64,000 nucleotides of DNA. It comes from Chitinophagales bacterium. Its GTDB lineage: Bacteria > Bacteroidota > Bacteroidia > Chitinophagales > Saprospiraceae. A program made the position numbers and the translations under genes. Location: contig JAKSDI010000019.1 of the NCBI GenBank assembly GCA_022360175.1, forward strand, positions 1 through 64,000, read 5' to 3'. The notes under the pieces were generated by a model that saw only the letters and a list, made by a program, of their open reading frames with translations, had not been told where the DNA came from and did no database searches. Below, piece after piece: positions 8,657-18,684 of this stretch; position 1 is the stretch's first letter, and the number at the start of each line of letters is the position of its first letter.

Positions 8657-11548
8657 TTGAAACAAATTAACAAGATACTAGTTGTATTCATCGCTTTAGG
8701 CTTATTATCCGCCTGTACTGTGAAGAAGAGCCGCAGTGATATTTCTAAAGTAGGAGAGTTTTATCACAATACTACTGCTTACTATAATGGCTATTTCAAT
8801 GCGAATGAATTGCTGGAAGCCAGTATTGTCAGCTTGGATGCTCAACATGAAGACAATTACACCAAACTGCTTCCTATGTACAAATACCTGGAAGCCGAAA
8901 ACCCTCAGGCAGTAGCACAAGATCTTGATATTGCTATTGAGAAGGTATCTGTAGTTGTAAACTTACATCGCTACAGCAAGTGGACCGATGATTGCTATTT
9001 GCTATTTGGTAAAGCACAGTATCTAAAGCAGGATTACGAATCTGCCGAAGAAACTTTCCGCTTTATGTCTTCTGAATTTACTCCTGAAAAAATGAAGGAA
9101 GAAGAAAAAGAAAGTCAGGCTGATCGCAAAAGCAACAAAAAGAAAGCATCCAGCAAGAAGAAAAAGAATAGCAAGAAAAAGAAGAAGGAAAGAGAAAAAG
9201 AGAGAAAGGCAAAAGAAAAAGCACGCAAAAAATATAATAATGCGGTGCGTAAAGCTAGAAAAGCAGGAAAAAAACCACCTGAAAAACCAGCTATTCTCCG
9301 CTCTAAATCAGAACGAGAAAGCCTGGCAAAAGAAGAAGAAAAAGGTAAAAACGAGGAACCCAAAAAGGAGAATAATAAAGATGAGGATGGTTTCCTAAAA
9401 CATCGTTTAGCCTATCAGGAAGCAATGCTTTGGTATGCTAAAACCCTCGTCGAAAGAGACAAGTTTAGCGGAGCACAGAGAATACTTGATGATTTAAAAA
9501 ATGACAACAATACTTTTTCTGATATCCGTTCTAAAGTAGCTGCAGTTAGTGCGCATTCTTATATCGTACAAAAGGAATATGCATTGGCGATCCCTGCTAT
9601 CAGAGAAGCCATCAAAAGTGAAGAAGACAAGCAACTGAAATCTCGTTATGCATACATTCTAGCCCAATTGTTTGAATTGCAAAGCAATTATAAAGGAGCC
9701 TACGAAAGTTACGAGGAAGCACTTAGCTATCGTCCAGACTATACAATGGCTTTTAACTGCCGCCTAAATATGGCTCAAAATGAATATGCTAGTGGCAAAG
9801 GTACTGCTGTAGCTGCTCGCAAAGGTTTGGAGAAATTACTTAAAGATCCTAAAAACATCAACTACAAGGATCAGATCTATTTTGCAATGGCTCAACTGGA
9901 TATGAAAGCAGGTGATCTCCCTTCCGCTGTTACAAACTACCAATTGTCATTGAAAAGCAGTGTACAAAACCGTGCTCAAAAGGCGGAATCCTATCTTGCT
10001 TTGGCTGAAATATACTTCGACAAAGAAAATTATGTTTCTGCCAAAAATTACTACGATAGTACTTTACAGGTTATGGCTTCTTCTGATGAACGCTACCCTC
10101 AAGTAGAGTCCTATGCCAACAACCTCCAGGGGATTGCTGAAAATCTACAGATTATTGCGCTACAAGATAGCTTGCTCAAAATTAGCAATATGTCTAAAGA
10201 TGAGCAGGAAGCACTTGCTCTGGAAATCAAGAAAAAAGAAGCAGAACTACGCCGTAGAAAATTACAGGAAGAAGCTCAAAATACCAAACTACCTGGTGGC
10301 TTCAAAGGCACATCTTCAGCTGGCCGAGCGCTTCAAAAAGAAAGTAGCTTCTTCGCATACGATGATCGAGCATTAAAAAGAGGTAGTAAAGATTTCGTTC
10401 GCAAGTGGGGAGTACGCCCATTAGAAGATAACTGGCGGCGTTCTGATAGTCAAAATGCAAGTGCATTTAACTCAAATAATGATTTTGATGATGATCCTAA
10501 TGTATTAACAGAGGAAGAAATCGAGAAAATTCTGGGAGATGTACCACAAACAGAGGCCGATATAGCTGCTGCCAAGCTAAAAATACAGGAATCAATGTCT
10601 AAGCTGGGGGTTTTATATCGTGAGAATCTCAATGATACAGAGAAAGCCATCGACATTCTGGAACGCCTCAACGAACGCTACCCTGCTAATACTTTTGAAT
10701 TGGACTCCTGGTATCAGTTATACCTTGCACACACAGATGAAGGTAATGTATTGGAAGCTAAAAAGTATGCAGATAAGATTGTGGACAAATATCCAAACAC
10801 AGCATATGCTCTTATTATCCAGAATCCTAATTATTCAGAGGAACTAGTTAAAGAAGAGCAAAAACTCAACAGATATTATGATGCTGCTTATGATGCATTC
10901 AAAAGTGGAAAATATCAGGAGGCTTATCAAAAAAGCCTGGCAGCAAAAGATGAATTTGGAGCAGCTAACCCATTACAACCCAAGTTTGCCCTCCTGGCAG
11001 CTATGAGCACTGGCAATATAGAAGGTAAAGATGCTTATATCCAATCGCTGAAAAATGTAGTGGCAAGATATCCAGATACAGAAGAACAACTTCGTGCTAA
11101 GGAGATTTTGCGTTTGTTAGGGGAAGCAACAGCAGCACTCCCTGGAGGAGCACAAGAGGCGATTAAAGATTTCACACTTGAAGACAATAAATTGCACTAT
11201 GTCGTAATTGTTTTCCCTAATCAGGATATAGACTTGAATGCCTCTAAAGTCAAAGTCTCTGATTACAATCAGAAATACCACAAACTAGATCGCCTGCGTA
11301 TTTCCAATATCTACCTGGGCAGAGATGCGAATAGTCGTTTGCCAATATTGGTTCTTCGTCGTTTCAAAGATCGAGAAGAAGCAATGAAGTACTACAATGG
11401 CACTCAACTTAACCAACAAGACTTTCTGGATGAAAGTACGGGATATGAAATATTCCCTATTACTCAAAATAATTATCGCCAGATTCTGAAAGATAAATCA
11501 GTAGATAATTATCGGATTTTCTTCCAGGCAAATTATATCGACAATTAA
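8657..11548 (+). CDS. sprE: SprE/PorW-type TPR lipoprotein of the type IX secretion system
   Basis: A 963-residue outer-membrane lipoprotein. The signal sequence ends in the lipobox LLSAC (Cys about 20). The region FYHNTTAYYNGYFNANELLEAS is the hallmark of the SprE/PorW family. TPR-like helical pairs follow, and the C-terminal part (about 830-963) ends in a conserved-looking domain. In studied members this protein links the trans-envelope motor complex to the SprA translocon. Residues about 143-245 are an extremely lysine-rich insert. The start is TTG; no better upstream start is apparent, and the lipoprotein signal begins directly after it. A hairpin terminator follows at 11574. Confidence 0.88.
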   Translation: MKQINKILVVFIALGLLSACTVKKSRSDISKVGEFYHNTTAYYNGYFNANELLEASIVSLDAQHEDNYTKLLPMYKYLEAENPQAVAQDLDIAIEKVSVVVNLHRYSKWTDDCYLLFGKAQYLKQDYESAEETFRFMSSEFTPEKMKEEEKESQADRKSNKKKASSKKKKNSKKKKKEREKERKAKEKARKKYNNAVRKARKAGKKPPEKPAILRSKSERESLAKEEEKGKNEEPKKENNKDEDGFLKHRLAYQEAMLWYAKTLVERDKFSGAQRILDDLKNDNNTFSDIRSKVAAVSAHSYIVQKEYALAIPAIREAIKSEEDKQLKSRYAYILAQLFELQSNYKGAYESYEEALSYRPDYTMAFNCRLNMAQNEYASGKGTAVAARKGLEKLLKDPKNINYKDQIYFAMAQLDMKAGDLPSAVTNYQLSLKSSVQNRAQKAESYLALAEIYFDKENYVSAKNYYDSTLQVMASSDERYPQVESYANNLQGIAENLQIIALQDSLLKISNMSKDEQEALALEIKKKEAELRRRKLQEEAQNTKLPGGFKGTSSAGRALQKESSFFAYDDRALKRGSKDFVRKWGVRPLEDNWRRSDSQNASAFNSNNDFDDDPNVLTEEEIEKILGDVPQTEADIAAAKLKIQESMSKLGVLYRENLNDTEKAIDILERLNERYPANTFELDSWYQLYLAHTDEGNVLEAKKYADKIVDKYPNTAYALIIQNPNYSEELVKEEQKLNRYYDAAYDAFKSGKYQEAYQKSLAAKDEFGAANPLQPKFALLAAMSTGNIEGKDAYIQSLKNVVARYPDTEEQLRAKEILRLLGEATAALPGGAQEAIKDFTLEDNKLHYVVIVFPNQDIDLNASKVKVSDYNQKYHKLDRLRISNIYLGRDANSRLPILVLRRFKDREEAMKYYNGTQLNQQDFLDESTGYEIFPITQNNYRQILKDKSVDNYRIFFQANYIDN

Positions 11549-11573
11549 GTTGTACGTTTATTTATCATAATGG

Positions 11574-11602
11574 AAGGGAATTCGGTTGCACTGAATTCCC
11601 TT
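11574..11602 (+). terminator. Terminator after sprE
   Basis: A perfect 10-bp stem (AAGGGAATTC / GAATTCCCTT) with a 9-base loop lies 26 bases after the sprE stop and is followed by a T-rich stretch. Confidence 0.7.
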
Positions 11603-11618
11603 TCTAATTTTATACCAT

Positions 11619-12401
11619 ATGAATACTGTTATACAAAGAATTCAAGACAACATTTCATTACTCAGAGAAACGCTGCCACTATTTACAGAGGCTATTTTAT
11701 CAAAACGCCCTGCTCCTGGCAAATGGTCAAAAAAAGAAATATTGGGCCACTTGATAGATTCTGCCCGATATAATCTCCAACGCTTTACAGAAGCCCCTCT
11801 AAAAGAAGATGGAGCATATCGTGTTCAAACCTATCCACAAGATGAATTGGTAGCTGCTAATAACTACCAGGAAATGCTTACGGAGGAGATTGTTCTTTTA
11901 TGGCAATCTTTAAACAATCAAATCTGCCATGCTTTAACGCAAATTCCTGAAAACACACTTAATCATCGTTTGCTAATAGGCAATGAGACTCAAAGCTTGC
12001 AGTGGCTAATTGATGATTATGTAATCCACATGGAACATCACTTTAAGCAAATTCTAGAGGATAAACTTCCAATACTCGACATTCATCAGTTTCATCTGGA
12101 CACAAAAAATGCCATTGAAAAGCTTTCACAGCATCCAACTGAATTTATTACGCTACTAAAAAACCATGATCTTGAAGTGGAATATTATGCTCCGGTTGGG
12201 ATTGATAAGCAACAACCTCACGATAAAGATGAGTTATATGTCATTGCCAGCGGTAAAGCAGCTTTCTTACTAGAAGGACAACGAGTTGAAGTAAAAGCTC
12301 ATGATGTACTGTTTGTCCCTGCCGGAAAAGAACACCGCTTTGTCGATTTTAGTGAGGATTTTGCTACATGGGTCGTATTTTGGGGAATTGCGAAACTATA
12401 A
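11619..12401 (+). CDS. DinB-like domain fused to a cupin
   Basis: A 260-residue cytoplasmic protein. Residues about 1-150 match the DinB/YfiT four-helix fold, including KWSKKEILGHLIDSARYNLQ and late histidines (HMEHHFKQ) that usually bind a divalent metal. Residues about 165-260 are a small cupin: H-containing motif 1 around PHDKDELYVIASG and motif 2 VPAGKEHRF. DinB-like proteins are often metal-dependent thiol transferases; cupins are often enzymes or sensors. No substrate can be assigned. The ATG lies just after the sprE terminator. The next gene starts 35 bases downstream on the same strand, so the two may be co-transcribed. Confidence 0.85.
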   Translation: MNTVIQRIQDNISLLRETLPLFTEAILSKRPAPGKWSKKEILGHLIDSARYNLQRFTEAPLKEDGAYRVQTYPQDELVAANNYQEMLTEEIVLLWQSLNNQICHALTQIPENTLNHRLLIGNETQSLQWLIDDYVIHMEHHFKQILEDKLPILDIHQFHLDTKNAIEKLSQHPTEFITLLKNHDLEVEYYAPVGIDKQQPHDKDELYVIASGKAAFLLEGQRVEVKAHDVLFVPAGKEHRFVDFSEDFATWVVFWGIAKL

Positions 12402-12436
12402 AATGCACTGTATTTCCTTAACCCAATGCTACTCTC

Positions 12437-13462
12437 ATGCAAAAGTTGTTATTACTTTCTCTGGTTTGCTCTATATCATTCGGTCAGCTAATGGCCTTTT
12501 CGCAACAGCCTGTCATCAAGAATCTGGTTTTTGAAGGAGCAGGTATTCGGGGCTTAGCATATGCAGGAGCAGTTGAAGCTCTTGAAGAGGAAGGGCAATT
12601 AGAACACATTGAAAGAATAGGGGGCACTTCAGCCGGAGCAATCACAGCACTACTGCTGGGATCAGGCTATACTGCTGATGAAATGGCAACAATCATTGCA
12701 GGTACCAAATTCCGAAAATTCAATGACGGGCGTTTTATTTTCATTGGTGGTTTCATACGCTTATTCAAAAGATATGGTTGGTATCGAGGCGAACGATTCA
12801 AGCGATGGCTGGAGCAGTTGATTCTCCATAAGGGCATAAATCCGGAAATCACTTTTAAGGAATGGCATGAAAGTGGCCGGCCCGACCTTTACATAGTTAC
12901 GACTTGTCTGAATCAACAAAAACTACTGGTGTTGTCTCATGAAACCTACCCGGAAATGAAGGTTGTTGATGCAGTCAGAGCTTCTATGTCCATCCCTTTA
13001 TACTACCAGGCTGTTTTTACGGATTCATTGGGCAATACCTATAAAAAGCAAAATAAAGATCATTCACTCGATATATTAGTGGATGGAGGTATTATTGGTA
13101 ATTATCCCATCATGATATTTGATAGCATACAGCTTGACTCCAATGGTTTAGAATATCGCGTGCCCAACCAACATACCCTGGGGTTTCGGATGGATGAGCC
13201 GACTCAAATCCAAAACGATTCTAATGATCAAAAACTTGCAGCGTATCCAATAGCATCATTTAAAGATTATATGGCTGCCTTTTATATAATAGTAATAGAA
13301 ACTCTGAATAGGCAAACGCTTAATAATACGGATTGGGAAAGGACTGTATCTATTTCTTCAGAAGGCATCTCTCCTAAAGTAAAAAAGCTATCAAAAGAAG
13401 AAAAACAATTGTTGCTGGATAGCGGCCGGAAATATGTTCAACAGTTTTTTGATGAAAGATGA
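12437..13462 (+). CDS. Secreted patatin-like phospholipase
   Basis: A 341-residue lipid acyl hydrolase with a signal peptide (residues 1-22). The patatin catalytic features are all present: oxyanion loop GAGIRG (about 34-39), nucleophile elbow GTSAG (about 63-67) and the aspartate motif DGG (LVDGGIIGNYPI, about 215). Length and order fit the bacterial patatin/RssA group. No C-terminal barrel or sorting domain is seen, so it is probably periplasmic or released by another route. Its end overlaps the start of the next small gene, suggesting translational coupling. Confidence 0.9.
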   Translation: MQKLLLLSLVCSISFGQLMAFSQQPVIKNLVFEGAGIRGLAYAGAVEALEEEGQLEHIERIGGTSAGAITALLLGSGYTADEMATIIAGTKFRKFNDGRFIFIGGFIRLFKRYGWYRGERFKRWLEQLILHKGINPEITFKEWHESGRPDLYIVTTCLNQQKLLVLSHETYPEMKVVDAVRASMSIPLYYQAVFTDSLGNTYKKQNKDHSLDILVDGGIIGNYPIMIFDSIQLDSNGLEYRVPNQHTLGFRMDEPTQIQNDSNDQKLAAYPIASFKDYMAAFYIIVIETLNRQTLNNTDWERTVSISSEGISPKVKKLSKEEKQLLLDSGRKYVQQFFDER

Positions 13463-13691
13463 AAACATACAATCGGGGAGTGAGAACAATAACATTCTTC
13501 ATGAAGGAGAAGCTGCCTTTTATTTAAGTGTCTGGTTGGGTGCCGTCTTTATTTATATCATTCATTTGGGGAGCCGCCCATTTGATTTTTTTTATCAGGA
13601 TAAATTCAAGTACAGAAATGCATTCATTGGCTGGACATTACAACTTTTGATAGTAGTTGGCTTATTTTTAATTCCTATTTTGTTTTTCTAA
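13452..13691 (+). CDS. Small two-helix membrane protein
   Basis: A 79-residue protein starting at ATG 13452, which lies inside the last codons of the patatin gene; an in-frame ATG also exists at 13434. A polar N-terminus of about 20 residues is followed by two hydrophobic segments (about 24-38 and 61-79) separated by a charged loop with aromatic residues (SRPFDFFYQDKFKYR). I do not recognise the family. The overlap with the patatin gene suggests a linked function, but none can be assigned. Confidence 0.65.
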   Translation: MKDENIQSGSENNNILHEGEAAFYLSVWLGAVFIYIIHLGSRPFDFFYQDKFKYRNAFIGWTLQLLIVVGLFLIPILFF

Positions 13692-13745
13692 TCACACTAC
13701 TGAAATATTTATTCCTAATAAATAGTTTTTATCCCAAAAGATACC

Positions 13746-14414
13746 ATGAAAGCATACTTTACCAGGACGCTCCCACTACTAAGTATTTTATTCTTATTCA
13801 GCTGTGGTAGCCGCAAATATGATGCCCTGGCTTATGGAATGGAACCTGCTCAAGCCGATCAAAACGCACGAGAACAAAAGCTCTCTGATGATCCACGAAA
13901 AATTATTTTTAATGCTTACCTCAACATGGCAGTAGAAAACCCGGACTCTGTCAGCCAGCAAATAGAGCAATTAGCAGAAAAATACAATGGTTATGCCAGT
14001 GAAGTAGGTACCGCTCGTACGGTCATTAGGGTAGAAAGTGACCAATTGGATGCAGCTGTTAAAGCAATTGCTCGATTAGGGAAAGTTCAAAATCAAAGCT
14101 TACAAGGGCGAGATGTTACCAATGAATACCTGGATTATGAAATCCGTCTGGATAATGCAATTAAAGCCAGAGAGCGCTACCTCGAATTGCTCAATAAAGC
14201 AGAAAATGTAGAAGCGGCCTTACAGGTAGAACGCGAGCTGGAACGCCTAAATGAAACCATTGACCTGCTCAAAGGAAGGATGAATCGCATAGAACATCTT
14301 TCTACTTTTGCTACCATCACCGTAGAACTAAAAGAGAAGAAAAAACCCGGCATTTTAGGATACATCGGCCTGGGCCTCTACCACTCTGTCAAGTGGTTAT
14401 TTGTAAGGAATTAA
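13746..14414 (+). CDS. DUF4349 lipoprotein
   Basis: A 222-residue lipoprotein with lipobox LFSC (Cys about 20). Residues about 57-200 match DUF4349: a beta segment (RKIIFNAYLNMAVENPDSV), the GYASEVGTART strand region, and a long coiled coil (RERYLELLNKAENVEAALQVERELERLNETIDLL read as its core) followed by TFATITVEL. Most family members end in a transmembrane helix; here the C-terminus is only a short amphipathic stretch. Function is unknown; related proteins are envelope-associated. Confidence 0.85.
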   Translation: MKAYFTRTLPLLSILFLFSCGSRKYDALAYGMEPAQADQNAREQKLSDDPRKIIFNAYLNMAVENPDSVSQQIEQLAEKYNGYASEVGTARTVIRVESDQLDAAVKAIARLGKVQNQSLQGRDVTNEYLDYEIRLDNAIKARERYLELLNKAENVEAALQVERELERLNETIDLLKGRMNRIEHLSTFATITVELKEKKKPGILGYIGLGLYHSVKWLFVRN

Positions 14415-14556
14415 GGATAAAAATAGTCTACTGTTGCTATCTTTAAGCATTACAATATGTACAGCGTATAATTATGGCCTGCTATAGCCTACTTTCATCT
14501 TGTCATGAAAATAGCTATCAATAAGGATATCTAAACATCTAAAAATTTAACGCCCT

Positions 14557-16089
14557 ATGCTAAGGCAAACTCTTTACCTATTTTCCATACTATTCCTTTT
14601 ATCTTGTAATACAAGCAAAAAAGCCGTTTCATCCGGCGATAGCATTGATTTCACCATTCTTCAGCTCAATGATGTTTATGAAATAGCCCCATTGGAAGGA
14701 GGAAAAGTAGGCGGATTAGCCAGAGTAGCTACTGTAAAAAAGCAATTGCTCAAGGAAAATCCGAACACGATTGCTGTATTATCCGGTGACTTCTTAAGCC
14801 CTTCTCTTATTGGTACATTAAAAAAAGAGAACGGAGAACGCATTGCTGGCCAGCAAATGGTAGAAACGCTTAATGCCATGGGTTTAGATTACGCGACCTT
14901 CGGCAATCACGAGTTTGACCTAAAATCGGCGGACCTCTTACAAAAACGTATCAATCAAAGCCAATTTGAATACACGATCTGTAATGTAAAACGAGCTGAT
15001 TTGCCAGGAGGCCCTCAAGCATTCACTCAAAAAATTGACAATCAGGATCGCCCTATTCCTGAATATATCATTAAAGAGTTTTCTGATTCAAAAGGTAATA
15101 CGATGAAAGTAGGTATTATTGGTGTGCTGTTGCCTTTTAATCAAGCCAGCTATGTTCAGTATGACCCTGTGGTGGAGAGCTTTCGTAAAACCTACGAGTT
15201 ACTGAAAGACAAAACCGATGTTGTAATAGCAATGACTCACCTAAATATATCTGATGACCTTTCATTAGCAAAAGAAGTACCTGGTGTACTTCTCTTTATG
15301 GGAGGCCATGATCATGTTGAGATGAATCATTACGTTGAAGAAACCGTCATTACTAAAGCAGATGCCAATGCTAAATCTGCATATATTCATCGCGTGAGTT
15401 TTTATCCCTCATCAGGTACTGCCAAAGTCCGATCTAGCTGGATGCCCATAACCGATAAAATTCAGGATGATCCTACTACTGCCGCGGTTGTAGAAAAATG
15501 GCAAAGCAAAGTATACCAGATAATGAATGAACAAGGCTATAATCCTGATGAAGTAGTCATGACAACTTCTGTCCCTCTGGAATGCAAAGAAGTAGATATC
15601 AGAAGCCGGCAGACCAACTATGGAGCACTGACTACTAGTGCATTTGAATATGTACTGCCAAATGCAGATGCATACATGATTAATTCTGGTTCCATGCGAA
15701 TGGATGACAACATCAGTGGTACAGTTACGCAGTTCGATGTTTTACGCACTTTTCCATTTGGAGGTGGGATTGTAAAAATGGAGTTGCCAGGTAATGTTTT
15801 GCAAAAATTTCTGGAGATTGCACTAAAAACCAATAAAGGGGAAGGGGGGTACTTCCAGGTCAAAAATATCTCTAATACCAACGGGCAGTGGCTGATCAAT
15901 GGACAAGCTATTAATATTGGTCAGACTTATACGGTTGTTATCCCTGAATTTGTAGCCAAAGGAAATGAAGCCAACCTTGGTTTTTTAGCTGATTTTAAAT
16001 ACAAGAAAGAAGCAACCTTTTCTGTAAAAGGATCAACTATTCAAAATGATGTAAGGGATATTGTAATTGCTTATATGAAAACGCTTTAA
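14557..16089 (+). CDS. 5'-nucleotidase / UshA-type metallophosphoesterase lipoprotein
   Basis: A 510-residue enzyme likely to hydrolyse nucleotides or cyclic nucleotides outside the inner membrane. A lipobox (LLSC) is followed by a calcineurin-like phosphoesterase domain (about 28-290) with the two-metal motifs QLNDVYE, SGDF, GNHEFD, THLN and GGHDHVE. The C-terminal 5_nucleotid_C domain (about 325-480) has NSGSMRMD and the substrate-stacking region FGGGIVKMELPG. Both domains are complete and of normal length. It stands alone, 143 bp after the DUF4349 gene and followed by a palindromic hexamer repeat. The exact substrate cannot be told from sequence. Confidence 0.9.
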   Translation: MLRQTLYLFSILFLLSCNTSKKAVSSGDSIDFTILQLNDVYEIAPLEGGKVGGLARVATVKKQLLKENPNTIAVLSGDFLSPSLIGTLKKENGERIAGQQMVETLNAMGLDYATFGNHEFDLKSADLLQKRINQSQFEYTICNVKRADLPGGPQAFTQKIDNQDRPIPEYIIKEFSDSKGNTMKVGIIGVLLPFNQASYVQYDPVVESFRKTYELLKDKTDVVIAMTHLNISDDLSLAKEVPGVLLFMGGHDHVEMNHYVEETVITKADANAKSAYIHRVSFYPSSGTAKVRSSWMPITDKIQDDPTTAAVVEKWQSKVYQIMNEQGYNPDEVVMTTSVPLECKEVDIRSRQTNYGALTTSAFEYVLPNADAYMINSGSMRMDDNISGTVTQFDVLRTFPFGGGIVKMELPGNVLQKFLEIALKTNKGEGGYFQVKNISNTNGQWLINGQAINIGQTYTVVIPEFVAKGNEANLGFLADFKYKKEATFSVKGSTIQNDVRDIVIAYMKTL

Positions 16090-16092
16090 AGC

Positions 16093-16174
16093 GCAAGTGC
16101 AAACTCAAGTTCAAGTTTAAAACGCAAGCGCAGTTTAGAAAACTTGAACTTGAGTTTGATATTTGCACTTGAGC
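16093..16174. repeat. Inverted hexamer array, copy 1
   Basis: Starts four bases after a stop codon. The left half is a run of six-base units (CAAGTG CAAACT CAAGTT CAAGTT) and the right half is its inverse (AACTTG AACTTG AGTTTG ... CACTTG), so the whole can fold into a long hairpin. The same family occurs at 47800 and 51876. Confidence 0.75.
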
Positions 16175-16326
16175 TTATTAAGTTATCATAAGGTTAAAAA
16201 GTCCGGTTATAGCCAACCAATTAGTTAAAATTGCCGCTCTAGTGGGGGGACGAGGGGACAAACTCGTTTCCTAAGAGTATATAAAAATTATGCTCTTTTA
16301 AAAATTCACTAAAGCACTATTAACTA

Positions 16327-18684
16327 ATGAAACATCTACTACTATTACTTTGTACCATACCGTTTTGGGTACAAGCACAAAAACACACTATAAGTGGTTA
16401 TCTACGAGATGCATCTTCTGGAGAACCGCTCATTAGTGCAAATGTTTTTGACGCACGTTCTGCCTCTGGTACTGTAACAAACACTTATGGATTTTACAGT
16501 TTAACACTGCCTAAAGATTCTGTCGAACTCAGTTTTTCCTACATTGGTTACGAAACCCAAAATCAGTCGTTTTATCTTTCAGAAGATAAAACCCTCAATG
16601 TAGAACTGGGAGGTGCAGTAGCTTTAACAACCGTAGAAGTAACCTCTTCCCGTGGAGGAGCCAGGATTGAAGAACGAACCCAAATGAGTCAGGTAGACAT
16701 TCCCGTTGAACAAATTAAACGAGCCCCTGCCCTACTTGGTGAAGTGGACGTATTAAAAACCCTGCAGCTTCTCCCGGGGGTACAATCTGGGGGAGAAGGG
16801 CAAACAGGCTTGTATGTTCGAGGAGGAAGCCCTGATCAAAACCTGGTCTTGCTCGATGGAGTTCCGGTTTATAATGTTTCCCACCTTCTGGGTATTTTTT
16901 CTGTTTTTAATGCTGATGCCATTAAAAATGTAACCCTGACTAAAGGTGGATTTCCTGCCCGATATGGCGGGCGCCTTTCTTCTATTTTGGAAATCAACAT
17001 GAAGGAAGGTAATATGCAGGAATTTCATGGAGAAGGGTCTATTGGGCTCATTTCTTCCAAATTGGCACTAGAAGGACCTATTGTAAAGGACAAAACAAGT
17101 TTCCTGATTTCTGCACGACGTACTTATGCTGATCTTATTTTCAGGCCTATCGTTAAAAAAGCCAATAAGGAAAATGATGAAGATGTAGACATCAAGCTCC
17201 ATTTCTATGATGTCAATGCCAAATTACAACACAAAATCAATGATAAGCATCGCCTTTTCCTGAGTGGCTATTTTGGAGCTGATGTATTTTATACGAAGGT
17301 CACAGAAGACAATAGCGCCTTCGGTGGCGGAATTGATTGGGGAAATACGATTTCTGCTCTTCGATGGAATTGGCAAATCAGTAATAAGCTTTTTGCCAAT
17401 ACAACGCTGACCTACAGCCGCTATAATATAGATATCATTGCGGAAGATGAAACGACCGATAGCGAAGGAGAAAAAGAGAGTTTTTCTGCCAAATACTTCT
17501 CTGGGATAGAAGATTATGCCGCCAAGATTGATTTTGATTTTTTACCTACCCCTGAGCATTACATTCGTTTTGGTGCAAGCTGGACCAACCATACTTACCG
17601 GCCTGGAGCGCTCAGCCTAAACGCAGAATTTGTAGAAGAAACATTTGATACCTTAATCGGTTCTCAAAATGCTTTTTCTGATGAGCTAGCCTTGTATGTG
17701 GAAGACGACATGAGTTTTGGCAACCTGAAAGCCAATGTAGGAGTACATGCTTCTGGTTTTGCGGTAAAAGATAAATTCTATTATTCTATCCAACCACGGA
17801 TAGGGCTCAATTATCTAATGGGCAGAGACATTGCCGTAAAAGCATCCTTTGCCACTATGACCCAATATATCAATCTGCTCACAAGTGAATCTTTCAGCCT
17901 TCCTACGGATCTTTGGGTGCCCAGTACTGCCCGTATCAAACCACAACAAAGTTGGCAGGCTGCCGCAGGTGTAGCTAAAACCCTCGATGGAGGATACGAA
18001 ATAAGCATAGAGGGTTATTACAAACAAATGAAAAATGTGCTTTCCTATAAAGAAGGAGCCAGCTTCCTTTTTGGTATTGAAAATGACTGGCAAGACAAGG
18101 TAACTCAGGGAGATGGAGAATCTTATGGCCTTGAATTTTTCTTACAAAAGAAGAAAGGAAAAACAACTGGCTGGTTAGGATATACCCTAAGCTGGAACTG
18201 GCGCCAGTTTGACGAAATCAATGGAGGAGAGCGTTACCCGTTCCGTTATGACCGCCGACATGATATTTCTTTAGTGGTAAATCACGACTTTTCACCTAAA
18301 GTAGGCCTTTCATTTGCATGGGTATATGGTACTGGAAATGCTGTTACACTTAATACTTTCCAATATCCGATCAGTAAATATCAATTTAATGGAAGTAATC
18401 CCTGGTTTAGTACTGTAGAATCTGGAGGCGATAAGAACGCATATCGCATGAGTGATTACCACCGCCTGGATGTCAGTATCGAATTTCGAAAGAAAAAAAC
18501 TAACTGGGAACGCAAATGGGTAATCGGAGCTTATAATGCCTATTACCATCAAAATCCTTACTTCATTATTTCCGATGAGGACACGACTATTGATCAGAAT
18601 GGTAATATTGAAAGCAAGCCTGTTTTCAAGGAAATTAGCATTCTTCCTATCATTCCTTCTGTTTCTTATCAATTTAAATTTTAA
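16327..18684 (+). CDS. TonB-dependent receptor with carboxypeptidase-regulatory-like domain
   Basis: A 785-residue outer-membrane receptor. A signal peptide ends at VQAQ, then a CarboxypepD_reg-like beta sandwich (about 21-105, HTISGYLRDASSGEPLISAN), a plug domain (about 115-225, with LPGVQSGGEGQTGLYVRGG and NLVLLDGVPVYN), and a beta barrel to the C-terminus, which ends in an aromatic strand (SVSYQFKF). It imports an unknown ligand with TonB energy. The downstream DUF4249 lipoprotein is a well-known partner for this receptor type, so the two form a transport pair. No SusD-like partner is present. Confidence 0.92.
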   Translation: MKHLLLLLCTIPFWVQAQKHTISGYLRDASSGEPLISANVFDARSASGTVTNTYGFYSLTLPKDSVELSFSYIGYETQNQSFYLSEDKTLNVELGGAVALTTVEVTSSRGGARIEERTQMSQVDIPVEQIKRAPALLGEVDVLKTLQLLPGVQSGGEGQTGLYVRGGSPDQNLVLLDGVPVYNVSHLLGIFSVFNADAIKNVTLTKGGFPARYGGRLSSILEINMKEGNMQEFHGEGSIGLISSKLALEGPIVKDKTSFLISARRTYADLIFRPIVKKANKENDEDVDIKLHFYDVNAKLQHKINDKHRLFLSGYFGADVFYTKVTEDNSAFGGGIDWGNTISALRWNWQISNKLFANTTLTYSRYNIDIIAEDETTDSEGEKESFSAKYFSGIEDYAAKIDFDFLPTPEHYIRFGASWTNHTYRPGALSLNAEFVEETFDTLIGSQNAFSDELALYVEDDMSFGNLKANVGVHASGFAVKDKFYYSIQPRIGLNYLMGRDIAVKASFATMTQYINLLTSESFSLPTDLWVPSTARIKPQQSWQAAAGVAKTLDGGYEISIEGYYKQMKNVLSYKEGASFLFGIENDWQDKVTQGDGESYGLEFFLQKKKGKTTGWLGYTLSWNWRQFDEINGGERYPFRYDRRHDISLVVNHDFSPKVGLSFAWVYGTGNAVTLNTFQYPISKYQFNGSNPWFSTVESGGDKNAYRMSDYHRLDVSIEFRKKKTNWERKWVIGAYNAYYHQNPYFIISDEDTTIDQNGNIESKPVFKEISILPIIPSVSYQFKF

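Noticed and set aside
9115..9363. Minus-strand frame rich in F, L and S opposite the lysine-rich part of sprE
   Set aside because: Antisense shadow of a biased region, no start site or family.
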